This document shows positions 34,286 through 42,827 of a stretch of 51,240 nt of DNA, piece by piece (positions within the stretch are counted from its first letter, which is position 1; every line of letters begins with the position of its first letter). A model generated the notes under the pieces. That model was not told the DNA's origin, ran no database searches, and saw only the letters and a list, made by a program, of their open reading frames with translations. Both the position numbers and the translations under genes were made by a program. Source of the stretch: Bacteroidota bacterium (lineage in GTDB: Bacteria > Bacteroidota > Bacteroidia > JABDFU01); NCBI GenBank assembly GCA_016183775.1, contig JACPDY010000036.1, forward strand, positions 1 through 51,240, read 5' to 3'.

Positions 34286-35170
34286 ATGAACAAGAATCTC
34301 AAAGCACATATCGCATTACTTTTATCTCAGCTTATTTATGGGGCTAACTACTCCATTTCAAAACTGGCCATGCCGCAATACATTCAACCTTTCGCTTTTA
34401 TCTTTTTAAGAGTAACAGGGGCTCTGGGACTTTTCTGGATCACAGGAATTTTCGTTAAAGAAAAAATGGAAAAAGCCGACTTTAAAAAAATTCTGGTATT
34501 GTCTGTGTTTGGAGTGGCTATTAATCAAATGCTTTTTTACAAAGGTCTCAACATGACCACCCCCATAAATGCCTCTATCATTATGACATCAAACCCCATT
34601 GTTGTATTGTTATTAACGGCATTTATTCTGAAAGAGAAAATATCGGGTAACAAAATATTCGGGTTAATACTTGGCATAACAGGAGCATTAATGCTTATGC
34701 TTGTAAACAAAAACTTCACTTTTGGTTCGGATACAATCGTAGGCGACATATTGGTATTTATTAACTCAACTTCATGGGCCTTTTACCTGATTCTTGTAAA
34801 ACCACTGATGAAAAAATACAACTCTGTTACAATTCTGAAATGGGTATTCCTGGTTGGATTATTTTATATTACTCCTTTCAGTATTACCGAATTCAACCAG
34901 ATAAACTGGGTTACAATGCCTGCGACTATTTACTGGTGTATTGCGTTTGTCGTAGTTGGCACCACTTACTTTGCATTCCTGTTTAATACATACGCACTAA
35001 AGGAATTAAGTCCTTCTGTGGCAAGTATTTATATATACATGCAGCCTTTCCTGGCCTCATTGATAGCTATTGCTATAGGACAGGACAATCTCGACCCTAT
35101 AAAAGTATCTTCGGGAATGCTCATTATAGCCGGTGTATTTCTGGTCAGTAAACGATCGTCCATAACTTAA
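34286..35170 (+). CDS. EamA/DMT family transporter
   Basis: The protein has 294 residues with ten predicted membrane helices in two EamA halves (about 8-140 and 150-290). The first half begins LLLSQLIYGANYSISKLAMPQYIQP and contains NASIIMTSNPIVVLLLTAFILKEKISGNKIFGLILGI in pieces typical of the family; the second half has the matching SVASIYIYMQPFLASLIA. Such proteins export or import small metabolites; the substrate cannot be predicted. It stands alone. Confidence 0.88.
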   Translation: MNKNLKAHIALLLSQLIYGANYSISKLAMPQYIQPFAFIFLRVTGALGLFWITGIFVKEKMEKADFKKILVLSVFGVAINQMLFYKGLNMTTPINASIIMTSNPIVVLLLTAFILKEKISGNKIFGLILGITGALMLMLVNKNFTFGSDTIVGDILVFINSTSWAFYLILVKPLMKKYNSVTILKWVFLVGLFYITPFSITEFNQINWVTMPATIYWCIAFVVVGTTYFAFLFNTYALKELSPSVASIYIYMQPFLASLIAIAIGQDNLDPIKVSSGMLIIAGVFLVSKRSSIT

Positions 35171-35289
35171 CATAGTTCTATTTTATGTCCATTCTGTATT
35201 TGCTTCTCTGACTTCAAATTCCTTTTTAATTCCTATTTTTGAAGTATATATAACATTTATGAAACAGCCATAATACCTTCAATATCAAA

Positions 35290-35375
35290 AACACGGATGA
35301 ATATCATGGGTGTTCCCTGTCTGCCGACAGGCAGGCATCCGACAACCAGAAATTTTAAAAATATATACGGATGAA
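35290..35375. repeat. Dispersed repeat copy 1, carrying a 20-bp palindromic insert and ending on the yicC start
   Basis: ATGAATATCATGGGTGTTCC at 35297-35316 and the segment from ATCCGACAACCAG at 35337 to CGGATG at 35373 match, in order, a copy on the other strand at 47976-48031. Here they are split by 20 bases (CTGTCTGCCGACAGGCAGGC, 35317-35336), itself self-complementary. The repeat end includes the ATG of yicC. Confidence 0.75.
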
Positions 35376-36231
35376 ATCAATGACAGGTTTTGGGAAATCG
35401 ACCGGTGAATTGCCCAACAAAAAAATAACCGTTGAGATAAAATCACTTAACAGCAGGCAATTCGACCTTAACCTTCGCATACCAGGACTTTATCGCGAAA
35501 AAGAATCCGAACTACGCTCTGAATTATCAAAGCAGACTGAACGCGGCAAAATTGATTTCGGCATTTTTTCCGAATACACCGGCGAAGCTAACGTTGTCAG
35601 TATCAATAAACCTTTGGCAAAAGGCTATTATAATGAACTGAAAAAATTATCCTCTGAGCTGAACGAACCTGCAAAAGACATACTTTCTCTCATTATGAAG
35701 ATGCCTGATGTCCTGAAATCGGATCGCCAGGAATTGGATAAAAAAGAATGGGAACAGGTAAGAAAATTGATCGACGAAGCCATTAAAGATTTCCAAAAAT
35801 TCAGGGATGATGAGGGTACCGTACTAAAAAAGGAATTCATTAACCGAATCAACCTCATAAACAAATTATTGGAAGATGTTATAAAACTGGATGAGGAGCG
35901 CATTCCTCTTTTACGTGAAAAATTAAATAAGGGGGTAAACGAACTGAAAGAAAAGATCGATCAGAACCGTTTTGAACAGGAGCTTATCTATTATATTGAA
36001 AAACTTGATATCAGCGAGGAAAGGCTTCGTCTTAAAACTCACCTCGATTATTTTTTGAAAACCATGACTGAAACTTCTTCCGGCCGAAAACTCGGTTTTA
36101 TATCGCAGGAAATCGGACGTGAAATAAATACCATTGGCTCAAAGGCCAATGATGCAGGGATACAAAAGCTTGTAGTACAAATGAAAGATGAACTTGAGAA
36201 GATAAAAGAACAATTGTTAAATGTTTTGTAA
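35371..36231 (+). CDS. YicC/YloC family endoribonuclease
   Basis: The protein has 286 residues. It begins MKSMTGFGKSTGELPNKKITVEIKSLNSRQFDLNLRIP, the family hallmark, and ends FISQEIGREINTIGSKANDAGIQKLVVQMKDELEKIKEQL with the conserved QEIGREINT motif. YicC-type proteins cleave RNA and affect small-RNA stability in E. coli. It lies directly before gmk, a pairing conserved across bacteria. The start codon falls in the end of a dispersed repeat (35290-35375). Confidence 0.92.
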   Translation: MKSMTGFGKSTGELPNKKITVEIKSLNSRQFDLNLRIPGLYREKESELRSELSKQTERGKIDFGIFSEYTGEANVVSINKPLAKGYYNELKKLSSELNEPAKDILSLIMKMPDVLKSDRQELDKKEWEQVRKLIDEAIKDFQKFRDDEGTVLKKEFINRINLINKLLEDVIKLDEERIPLLREKLNKGVNELKEKIDQNRFEQELIYYIEKLDISEERLRLKTHLDYFLKTMTETSSGRKLGFISQEIGREINTIGSKANDAGIQKLVVQMKDELEKIKEQLLNVL

Positions 36232-36276
36232 TATGTGGCCGATTTGCGTCATTATTCGCTTTCTTTCGTAAATGAA

Positions 36277-36846
36277 ATGGATCAGGGTAAATTAATCATA
36301 TTCTCAGCCCCATCTGGTGCAGGCAAAACAACTATTGTGCATCATCTGCTCAATGTTCTTCCTTACCTGGAATTCTCCATTTCCGCCTGCAGCAGACCTA
36401 TGCGCAAAGGTGAACAAAACGGTGTAGATTATTATTTTTTAACTGTTGATGAATTCAAACAAAAAATTAAAACCAATGAGTTTATTGAATGGGAGGAAGT
36501 GTACACCGACAATTTTTATGGCACATTAAAATCAGAGATCCAACGGATATGGAAGAATAACCGGCACGCTATTTTTGATGTTGACGTAGAGGGTGGACTG
36601 AACCTCAAAAAACAATTTGGCGAAAAAGCGCTTGCTGTTTTTATAATGCCTCCATCTGTTCAGAGCCTTGAACAACGATTGCAACAACGTGAAACCGAAA
36701 CCCCGGAAAGTATTTCCAGGCGTGTAGGTAAAGCCGAAAGAGAATTAAAGCTTGCCGGTAAATTTGATAAAATAATACTAAACGACGATCTTGGCAAAGC
36801 TTTGGCTGAAGCCGAAAAAATAGTGGGGGAATTTCTTAAAACTTGA
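36277..36846 (+). CDS. gmk: Guanylate kinase
   Basis: The protein has 189 residues from the ATG at 36277 (MDQGKLIIFSAPSGAGKTT); an upstream GTG at 36235 would add 14 residues that are not typical. The P-loop is SAPSGAGKTT; the GMP-binding part shows SACSRPMRKGEQNGVDYYF and EWEEVYTDNFYGT; the lid has SISRRVGKAERELK. It converts GMP to GDP. It is preceded by yicC and overlaps by a few bases the next gene's TTG start, so the three genes appear to be cotranscribed. Confidence 0.95.
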   Translation: MDQGKLIIFSAPSGAGKTTIVHHLLNVLPYLEFSISACSRPMRKGEQNGVDYYFLTVDEFKQKIKTNEFIEWEEVYTDNFYGTLKSEIQRIWKNNRHAIFDVDVEGGLNLKKQFGEKALAVFIMPPSVQSLEQRLQQRETETPESISRRVGKAERELKLAGKFDKIILNDDLGKALAEAEKIVGEFLKT

Positions 36847-37529
36847 ACAGAGCTGCAAATACCGCCTTCATCTTTCCTATTCTTCTCCTTTTATTATTTA
36901 TCCCGAAATATAGTTCGGCTCAGATGCTGGATTCTATTCGACTGAGCTTCAACCAAAAATGGCGCTTTGTTGTCGGGGTCGATTCCCGTAACTCATTTAT
37001 CAGTAACGAAAGAGCAGAGATCCTTGGTTTAAAACTGGGAGTTCAATTTGGAAAAAAAATCGAGATTGGAATAAGCGGGCATTTAATGAATGGTCGAAAT
37101 TCGCATTTTTACAAAAACTATGCAGTAACGTCGCCTTCAAATACTACCGAAATAGTAAAAGCCCAGCTAAAATTATTCTATATCGCATATTACGCCGAAT
37201 ACATCTTTTTCAACAGCAAATACTGGAAGTTCAGTGTGCCCTTGCAGTTAGGTATGGGACGTTCAAGTTATGTATATAGTTATAACCGGAAAAATGTACG
37301 CACCGACAGGCATTTGGTACTGATCTATGAGCCCATCATTGCTACCGAATATAAAATATTCAGGTGGCTTTCAGCTACTGCAGAGGTCGGTTACCGGATA
37401 ATGCTGATCAACAATCCGGCTATAAAGGAAAATTTCAATTCTCCAACATACTCATTGGGTGCAAGCATTTCCTTTACCGAGCTTTATAAAAGATGTTTTC
37501 CTGAAAGCAAATTGGCAAATAAAATGTAG
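36843..37529 (+). CDS. Hypothetical outer-membrane beta-barrel protein
   Basis: The protein has 228 residues, starting at a TTG that overlaps the gmk stop (TTGA). After a signal peptide (FIFPILLLLLFIPKYSSAQ) the sequence is alternating amphipathic strands, e.g. IGISGHLMNGRNSHF, FSVPLQLGMGRSSYVYSY and AEVGYRIMLI, ending in SLGASISFTELYKRCF. This is a small barrel-like plan, but no named family is recognised. The tight coupling to gmk suggests cotranscription only. Confidence 0.65.
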   Translation: MNRAANTAFIFPILLLLLFIPKYSSAQMLDSIRLSFNQKWRFVVGVDSRNSFISNERAEILGLKLGVQFGKKIEIGISGHLMNGRNSHFYKNYAVTSPSNTTEIVKAQLKLFYIAYYAEYIFFNSKYWKFSVPLQLGMGRSSYVYSYNRKNVRTDRHLVLIYEPIIATEYKIFRWLSATAEVGYRIMLINNPAIKENFNSPTYSLGASISFTELYKRCFPESKLANKM

Positions 37530-37599
37530 TGTTGTTAATTATCGATTGTTTATATAATTGATCCCTAACAACTGACAACATAACATCAAAAAGTTTGTT

Positions 37600-37607
37600 T
37601 AAATTTG
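37600..37607 (+). promoter_or_regulatory. ruvB -7 element
   Basis: TAaaTTTG at 37600-37607 matches the Bacteroidota -7 consensus, 17 bases before the ruvB ATG at 37625. A well-spaced TTG was not found. Confidence 0.45.
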
Positions 37608-37624
37608 GACATTAACATAAATTC

Positions 37625-38653
37625 ATGAACCCAAGCATCAATCCTGATTCTGAAAATCTTTCGTCTGAAGAAAAGGAATTTGAAAAGGCTCTGCGGCCCG
37701 GCGAATTCTCTGATTTTACAGGTCAGTATGAAGTGGTTGAAAATTTAAAGGTGTTTGTGCAAGCCGCCAAACAACGCGGAGAAGCACTTGATCACGTACT
37801 TTTACATGGTCCTCCGGGTTTGGGTAAAACAACACTTGCCAATATCATTTCCACCGAATTGGCGGTAAGTATTAAAACAACATCCGGCCCCGTACTCGAA
37901 AAACCGGGCGACCTGGCCGGACTGCTTACTAATCTTGAAAAGTTTGATGTTTTATTTATTGATGAAATACATCGTTTGAGTCCTGTTGTTGAAGAGTATC
38001 TGTACTCTGCCATGGAGGATTACAAGATCGATATCATGATCGACTCAGGTCCCAACGCACGCACAGTGCAAATAAAACTTAATCCATTCACATTAATAGG
38101 CGCCACTACCCGCTCGGGATTGCTTACCGCTCCATTACGCGCCCGCTTCGGCATTAATTCCAGGCTCAACTATTACGATTCCAAATTAATCCGGAAAATA
38201 ATTGTTCGTTCATCCGAAATTTTAAATGTGCCCATAAATGAAGATGCGTCATTCGAAATAGCACGGAGGAGCCGTGGAACACCCCGTATCGCGAATGCTT
38301 TGTTGCGCAGGGTACGCGACTTCGCGCAGATAAAAGGCAAAGGCATCATTGACATGGAAATTGCCAATTATGCGCTTGCTGCATTAAATGTTGACAAGAA
38401 CGGACTTGATGAAATGGATACACGCATACTTACCACACTTATCGATAAATTTAAAGGAGGACCTGTCGGCATTACCACCATATCAACAGCTGTTGGTGAA
38501 GAGGCCGGAACTATTGAAGAAGTTTACGAACCATTCCTCATACAGGAAGGTTATCTTGTACGAACTCCGCGGGGCCGGGAAGCAACGGAGCTGGCATACA
38601 AACATTTGGGCCGGGTACCTCGCCATACAAAGGGATCATTGTTCGATATATAA
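37625..38653 (+). CDS. ruvB: Holliday junction branch migration helicase RuvB
   Basis: The protein has 342 residues. It shows [22 protein letters not shown], Walker [31 protein letters not shown], Walker [10 protein letters not shown], sensor 1 [20 protein letters not shown] and the C-terminal winged helix with [39 protein letters not shown]. It drives branch migration with RuvA, which is not in this window. Full length, with its own promoter. Confidence 0.97.
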   Translation: MNPSINPDSENLSSEEKEFEKALRPGEFSDFTGQYEVVENLKVFVQAAKQRGEALDHVLLHGPPGLGKTTLANIISTELAVSIKTTSGPVLEKPGDLAGLLTNLEKFDVLFIDEIHRLSPVVEEYLYSAMEDYKIDIMIDSGPNARTVQIKLNPFTLIGATTRSGLLTAPLRARFGINSRLNYYDSKLIRKIIVRSSEILNVPINEDASFEIARRSRGTPRIANALLRRVRDFAQIKGKGIIDMEIANYALAALNVDKNGLDEMDTRILTTLIDKFKGGPVGITTISTAVGEEAGTIEEVYEPFLIQEGYLVRTPRGREATELAYKHLGRVPRHTKGSLFDI

Positions 38654-38688
38654 CCTTCGGTTCTCCATTTACTCCGTGGGACCTTGCA

Positions 38689-39609
38689 ATGAATAAGACT
38701 CATCATACTGCGTTTGTTAAACAGGAAGCTAAGCGCCTTGGATTCGACTATTGCGGAATTTCGAAAGCAGAATTTTTAGCCGATGAAGCGCCGCGTCTTG
38801 AACAATGGTTGAAGAAAGGGATGCATGGCCGGATGAAGTATATGGAAAATCATTTCGACAAACGGCTTGATCCGCGCTTACTTGTTGATGGAGCCAAATC
38901 TGTTATTTCATTATTGCTGAATTATTTTCCCTCCGAAACCCAGGATGACATTGAAGCTCCAAAAATTTCCAAATATGCTTATGGAAAAGATTATCATTTT
39001 GTGATAAAAGAAAAATTAAAGTTGCTCAGTGACTCCATTAAAAAAAATATCGGAGATATAAATGGACGGGCTTTTGTTGACTCAGCGCCTGTATTGGATA
39101 AAGCCTGGGCAAAAAGATCCGGCTTAGGGTGGGTCGGAAAGAACAGCAACCTGATCAACAGGCAAAACGGTTCGTTCTTTTTTATAGCGGAACTGATTAT
39201 TGACCTTGAACTGGAATACGATGGAGCGATAGATGACTATTGCGGCACCTGTACAAAATGTATTGACGCGTGCCCGACAAATGCAATCGTGGAGCCATAC
39301 ATAGTCGACGGAAGTAAATGTATCTCCTACTTTACTATTGAACTTAAAGAAAATATTCCCGTTGAAGTAAAAGGAAAATTCGAGAACTGGGCGTTCGGAT
39401 GCGACATCTGCCAGGATGTATGTCCCTGGAACCGCTTTTCGACAGCACACAACGAACCGATGTTCGCCCCAAAGAAAGAATTGATTAACATGGACGCGAC
39501 TGATTGGGAAGAAATTACAGAGGAATTATTCGATAAACTATTTCATGATTCCCCCCTTCAGCGGCCAACTTATAAAGGCTTCAGGCGAAACCTCGATTTC
39601 TTAAAATGA
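38689..39609 (+). CDS. queG: Epoxyqueuosine reductase QueG
   Basis: The protein has 306 residues. The two 4Fe-4S cluster motifs are [12 protein letters not shown] (near residue 185) and [11 protein letters not shown] (near 237). The N-terminal part shows [35 protein letters not shown] and YGKDYH, and the middle shows [27 protein letters not shown]. QueG is a cobalamin-dependent enzyme that reduces epoxyqueuosine to queuosine in tRNA. It lies 35 bases after ruvB and may be cotranscribed. The length is short but within the range for Bacteroidota members. Confidence 0.94.
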   Translation: MNKTHHTAFVKQEAKRLGFDYCGISKAEFLADEAPRLEQWLKKGMHGRMKYMENHFDKRLDPRLLVDGAKSVISLLLNYFPSETQDDIEAPKISKYAYGKDYHFVIKEKLKLLSDSIKKNIGDINGRAFVDSAPVLDKAWAKRSGLGWVGKNSNLINRQNGSFFFIAELIIDLELEYDGAIDDYCGTCTKCIDACPTNAIVEPYIVDGSKCISYFTIELKENIPVEVKGKFENWAFGCDICQDVCPWNRFSTAHNEPMFAPKKELINMDATDWEEITEELFDKLFHDSPLQRPTYKGFRRNLDFLK

Positions 39610-39643
39610 CCTGAAATATTTTTCTGGTCCTCTCCCTATTTTA

Positions 39644-39838
39644 TCAAGTTTTGGTAACTGTTTTAAACACCTGCAGAATAATTTCACGATATTGAGTTCC
39701 AAACGTAGCCAGGCACCATACCTTCAACATCAATCGCTCTTCATGCTTTACCCATTGTACTGCTTTTTTTAATTCTTTGCGGAACAGTGAACGATCAAAG
39801 CTCACCTTTTCCAAAATCTTTTTACTTAGTTCAAACAT
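39644..39838 (-). CDS. Small conserved Bacteroidota protein
   Basis: The protein has 64 residues: MFELSKKILEKVSFDRSLFRKELKKAVQWVKHEERLMLKVWC, then a short ending with ILQVFKTV. It is basic and helical and resembles a small protein I have seen repeatedly in Bacteroidota beginning MFELSKKIL; no function is known. It is convergent with queG (34 bases apart). No membrane segment or signal. Confidence 0.7.
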   Translation of the reverse strand: MFELSKKILEKVSFDRSLFRKELKKAVQWVKHEERLMLKVWCLATFGTQYREIILQVFKTVTKT

Positions 39839-39969
39839 GGTGGGGAGGATTTAGGCTTATAAATATTGTTTTGATAAAAATCAGGAAGATTAATTTAAAA
39901 AAAAATAGCATGAAAATCTAATTCGCCTTTCAATAGTTTTTAACAAAGTGTTTGTTAATACCGATGCAA

Positions 39970-40041
39970 TATCAATGTCGTTAAGTTAAGTTCGAAGGGC
40001 TTATCTCAACAAACCATTACTCTTAACTTAACGGCATTGGA
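39970..40041. repeat. 72-bp inverted-repeat element (CGTTAAGTTAAG ends)
   Basis: CGTTAAGTTAAG at 39979-39990 is complementary to CTTAACTTAACG at 40022-40033, and the match continues outward with few mismatches to about 39970 and 40041. It lies between the small gene at 39644 and ubiX. The remainder of this 291-base gap holds no gene. Confidence 0.65.
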
Positions 40042-40129
40042 TGCTATAAATAGGAATCCCCATTCCTGAATATCACATTAACGACTAATATCCTCTGTTT
40101 TAAAGAAATTTGGAACTCTATCCGACAAA

Positions 40130-40702
40130 TTACCTGTCATTCCAACGGAAAGTGTCCTGTTCAAAACCTGCCAGGTCGAGAACACGATCGATCACAGTTG
40201 AGGCTAATTGTTCGAAATTTTTTGGGCTGCTATAAAATGAAGGGCTTGCCGGACAAATAATACCTCCTGCTTCAGTAACTGTTTTCATATTATTAATATG
40301 AATAAGGCTCAGCGGGGTGTCACGTGTAACTATAATCAGCTTACGTCTTTCCTTTAAAATAACATCGGCTGCACGTGTAGTAAGGTCATTGGAAATTCCT
40401 GAAGCTATTCGGGCAAGGGTACCCATTGAACAGGGGCAAACGATCATTATATTGTACATGGCCGAACCGGATGCAAATGGGGCTGTAAAATCAGTTTTTG
40501 AATATGTTTTAAAAGATATTTTCTCAAATGACCTATCACCTAGTTCATGCTGCCATACCTCTTTGGCATTATCACTCATCACCACACCAACAGCAGCCAC
40601 CTGGCTTTTCAATAGCTCCAGCTTTTGTAAAAGAACCCTGGCATAAACAGATCCACTGGCACCAGTTATTGCGACAATAACTTTATGTTTTAACTGCGGC
40701 AT
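40130..40702 (-). CDS. ubiX: UbiX-family flavin prenyltransferase
   Basis: The protein has 190 residues: AITGASGSVYARVLLQKLE for FMN binding, VVMSDNAKEVWQHE, IVCPCSMGTLARIASGISNDLTTRAADVILKERRKLIIVTRDTPLSLIHINNM in the order typical of the family, then GGIICPASPSFYSSP. It makes prenylated FMN, the cofactor of UbiD-type decarboxylases. No ubiD gene lies in the window. Full length. Confidence 0.93.
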   Translation of the reverse strand: MPQLKHKVIVAITGASGSVYARVLLQKLELLKSQVAAVGVVMSDNAKEVWQHELGDRSFEKISFKTYSKTDFTAPFASGSAMYNIMIVCPCSMGTLARIASGISNDLTTRAADVILKERRKLIIVTRDTPLSLIHINNMKTVTEAGGIICPASPSFYSSPKNFEQLASTVIDRVLDLAGFEQDTFRWNDR

Positions 40703-41012
40703 TATAATTCACTTTCAATTACTTAATCTGACAATACTCTATCAGCGTAAAACTACAATACATTACTCATTAATCCAGTCTTAATTTTTATGTATTGAAT
40801 AATTTTATTTTACAGAAACAATGGAAATTATAACATAATTAAAAATATATAATACGCTAGTAAATTTTGCAAATTACTGATAATCAATTTATTAAGTCTA
40901 TTGATTGAAGGCCAGAGTTGGAATTGAATAAAACATGACAGAAAATTTATCCAATAATTGCTTTTCAAATAATAATAATTTATATTTGGTCATAATCTAA
41001 ACTCATACCCTT
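40703..41012. other. 310-base AT-rich gap with the porP-like promoter
   Basis: No gene is seen. The right part has the porP/sprF-like promoter (40958-40988). The rest is AT-rich without clear repeats. Confidence 0.5.
40958..40988 (+). promoter_or_regulatory. Promoter of the PorP/SprF-family gene
   Basis: TTG at 40958-40960 and TAtaTTTG at 40981-40988 are separated by 20 bases, a good match to the Bacteroidota consensus. The ATG is 24 bases downstream. Confidence 0.6.
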
Positions 41013-42056
41013 ATGATTAAATCTATCCGCAATTCCATACTGGTTGGCTTATTCAGCATGAGTGTTCTTGTGAATGCGCAAGATATACACTTTAGCCAAT
41101 TTGATCAGGCTCCATTATTCCTGAATCCGGCTCTGACATGTTTAACTTCCGATTTCAGAATTACGCTTAATTATAAAGATCAGTGGGGAAGTATAAGTCC
41201 CGGAGCACCTTTCAGAACTTATGCCTTTACAGGTGAAATGGCTTTATTTAAAAAGCGTGGAAAAGGAGCTTACATGGGTGTGGGTCTTTCTGCATTTTCG
41301 GACAAAGCCGGCGATATTGAATATGGCAACAAAACAATAAGAGCAACTGTATCCGGCGTTGTACCGGTTAATGAAACAAATACCCTTTCAGCAGGTTTGC
41401 AAGGCGGATTCGGACAATTGTCATACAACCAGGATAAAATGAAATGGGGAAGTCAGTACAATGGTACTGCCTTTGACCCAACTATGGCGGGTGAAACCCC
41501 TAACTCCGCACAGGAAAGTTATGGTGATTTTTCGTTAGGTGTTCATTGGGCTTATGGTAAAGACCAAATGTATATCAGCGCCAACGACAATCTTAAATTT
41601 AACGTGGGACTTGCTATGTACCACTTAAACGCTCCTAAGGTATCCTTCTACACCAATGACCCTGATAAACTTTTTTCTAAATATGTTATTCATTCGAGTT
41701 GTACTGTTGGTATCAAGAATACTAACCTTCAATTATTGCCAAGTATGATGTATCTTGTACAGGGTCCTTCAACAGAGTTAACCTTTGGTACATTGATCAA
41801 ATACATTTTACGTGAAGATTCAAAATATACAGGCTTTGTAAAAGGAGCGGATGTTGGATTAGGTTTATATATGCGTGCGAAAGATGCTGTGATAGCCCAG
41901 TTACTTCTTGAGTTTGGAAACTATGGTTTAGGTGTGAGTTACGATGTAAATACATCAGATCTTCGCGCTGCGACCAATGCAAAGGGCGGATTAGAGATCA
42001 TGTTGCGCTATCGCAGTCCGAACCCATTCTTATATCAATCAAGAGCACAATTCTAA
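41013..42056 (+). CDS. PorP/SprF family type IX secretion outer-membrane protein
   Basis: The protein has 347 residues with a signal peptide (about 1-22). The N-terminus of the mature part, QDIHFSQFDQAPLFLNPALTC, is the hallmark of PorP/SprF. Strands follow, e.g. NYKDQWGSISPGAPFRTYAFTGE, ending GGLEIMLRYRSPNPFLYQSRAQF. Members are needed for surface attachment or gliding and often pair with a gene for a large adhesin with a type B sorting domain. No such partner lies nearby, so this copy stands alone with a strong promoter of its own. Confidence 0.9.
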   Translation: MIKSIRNSILVGLFSMSVLVNAQDIHFSQFDQAPLFLNPALTCLTSDFRITLNYKDQWGSISPGAPFRTYAFTGEMALFKKRGKGAYMGVGLSAFSDKAGDIEYGNKTIRATVSGVVPVNETNTLSAGLQGGFGQLSYNQDKMKWGSQYNGTAFDPTMAGETPNSAQESYGDFSLGVHWAYGKDQMYISANDNLKFNVGLAMYHLNAPKVSFYTNDPDKLFSKYVIHSSCTVGIKNTNLQLLPSMMYLVQGPSTELTFGTLIKYILREDSKYTGFVKGADVGLGLYMRAKDAVIAQLLLEFGNYGLGVSYDVNTSDLRAATNAKGGLEIMLRYRSPNPFLYQSRAQF

Positions 42057-42059
42057 TAC

Positions 42060-42743
42060 TTACATAAGCAATTGCTTAACTAAAGCAGGTACCCCGGTAC
42101 CTGCTTTTTCTTTTATAATTGTAAGATTACTTACATGCTCTGTTTTATCGACTGTAGGGTCAATGAGGTATTTTGGAATTTCGTCATGTGCATGATCCAA
42201 TAAGCCTGCTGCAGGATATACATTAAAGGATGTACCGATCACAATGAATACATCGGCCGCGGAGGTTATCTCATATGCCCTGAGCATATTTGGAACCGGC
42301 TCCCCAAACCAAACTATATGAGGCCTTAACTGTGAATTCTTGGCACATTTCTCGCCAAGCTCCAGCTTCCAGCCTTTAATATCATAAACCAGTGAAGGGT
42401 CCAGTGTACTGCGGCTTTTCAGAACTTCTCCATGCAAGTGCAACACTTTTTTTGAGCCCGCCCGCTCATGAAGATCATCTATATTTTGTGTGATCACCTG
42501 AACATCATAACGCAATTGTAATTCAGCCAATGCTATATGTGCGGGATTTGGCTTCGCTTCCAGCACCTGTTTTCTTCGCAGGTTGTAAAAATCCAACACC
42601 AATGCTGGATTCTTTTTCCAACCCTCAGGTGTCGCTACATCATTGATATCAAACTCTTCCCATAAGCCTCCGCTATCACGAAACGTTTTAATGCCGCTTT
42701 CCGCGCTTATGCCGGCACCTGTAAAGACAACGATTTTTTTCAC
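42060..42743 (-). CDS. Sirtuin NAD-dependent protein deacylase (zinc-free type)
   Basis: The protein has 227 residues: VVFTGAGISAESGIKTFRDSGGLWEEFD for NAD binding, ITQNIDDLHERAG, catalytic His in VLHLHGEVLKSR, LRPHIVWFGEPVP and VIGTSFNVYPAAGLL. The usual four zinc cysteines are missing: the region after HLHGE has one cysteine only. A Y-x-x-R pair (FYNLRRKQ) could favour acidic acyl groups as in SIRT5-like enzymes; this is inference. Its 3' end contains the terminator hairpin of the convergent PorP/SprF-type gene. Confidence 0.88.
   Translation of the reverse strand: MKKIVVFTGAGISAESGIKTFRDSGGLWEEFDINDVATPEGWKKNPALVLDFYNLRRKQVLEAKPNPAHIALAELQLRYDVQVITQNIDDLHERAGSKKVLHLHGEVLKSRSTLDPSLVYDIKGWKLELGEKCAKNSQLRPHIVWFGEPVPNMLRAYEITSAADVFIVIGTSFNVYPAAGLLDHAHDEIPKYLIDPTVDKTEHVSNLTIIKEKAGTGVPALVKQLLM
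42082..42110 (+). terminator. Terminator of the PorP/SprF-type gene, inside the sirtuin 3' coding end
   Basis: AAAGCAGGTACC at 42082-42093 pairs exactly with GGTACCTGCTTT at 42096-42107 around a 2-base loop, followed by a T-rich tail. It lies within the last codons of the oppositely oriented sirtuin gene (coding AGTGVPAL). Confidence 0.7.
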
Positions 42744-42827
42744 CTGGAATTATTTCCAATTAAACTCATAAAAGACATGGGCCGGCTTTCACCAAAAATA
42801 TAGCCTGCATGTTCGAGCCACACCAAA

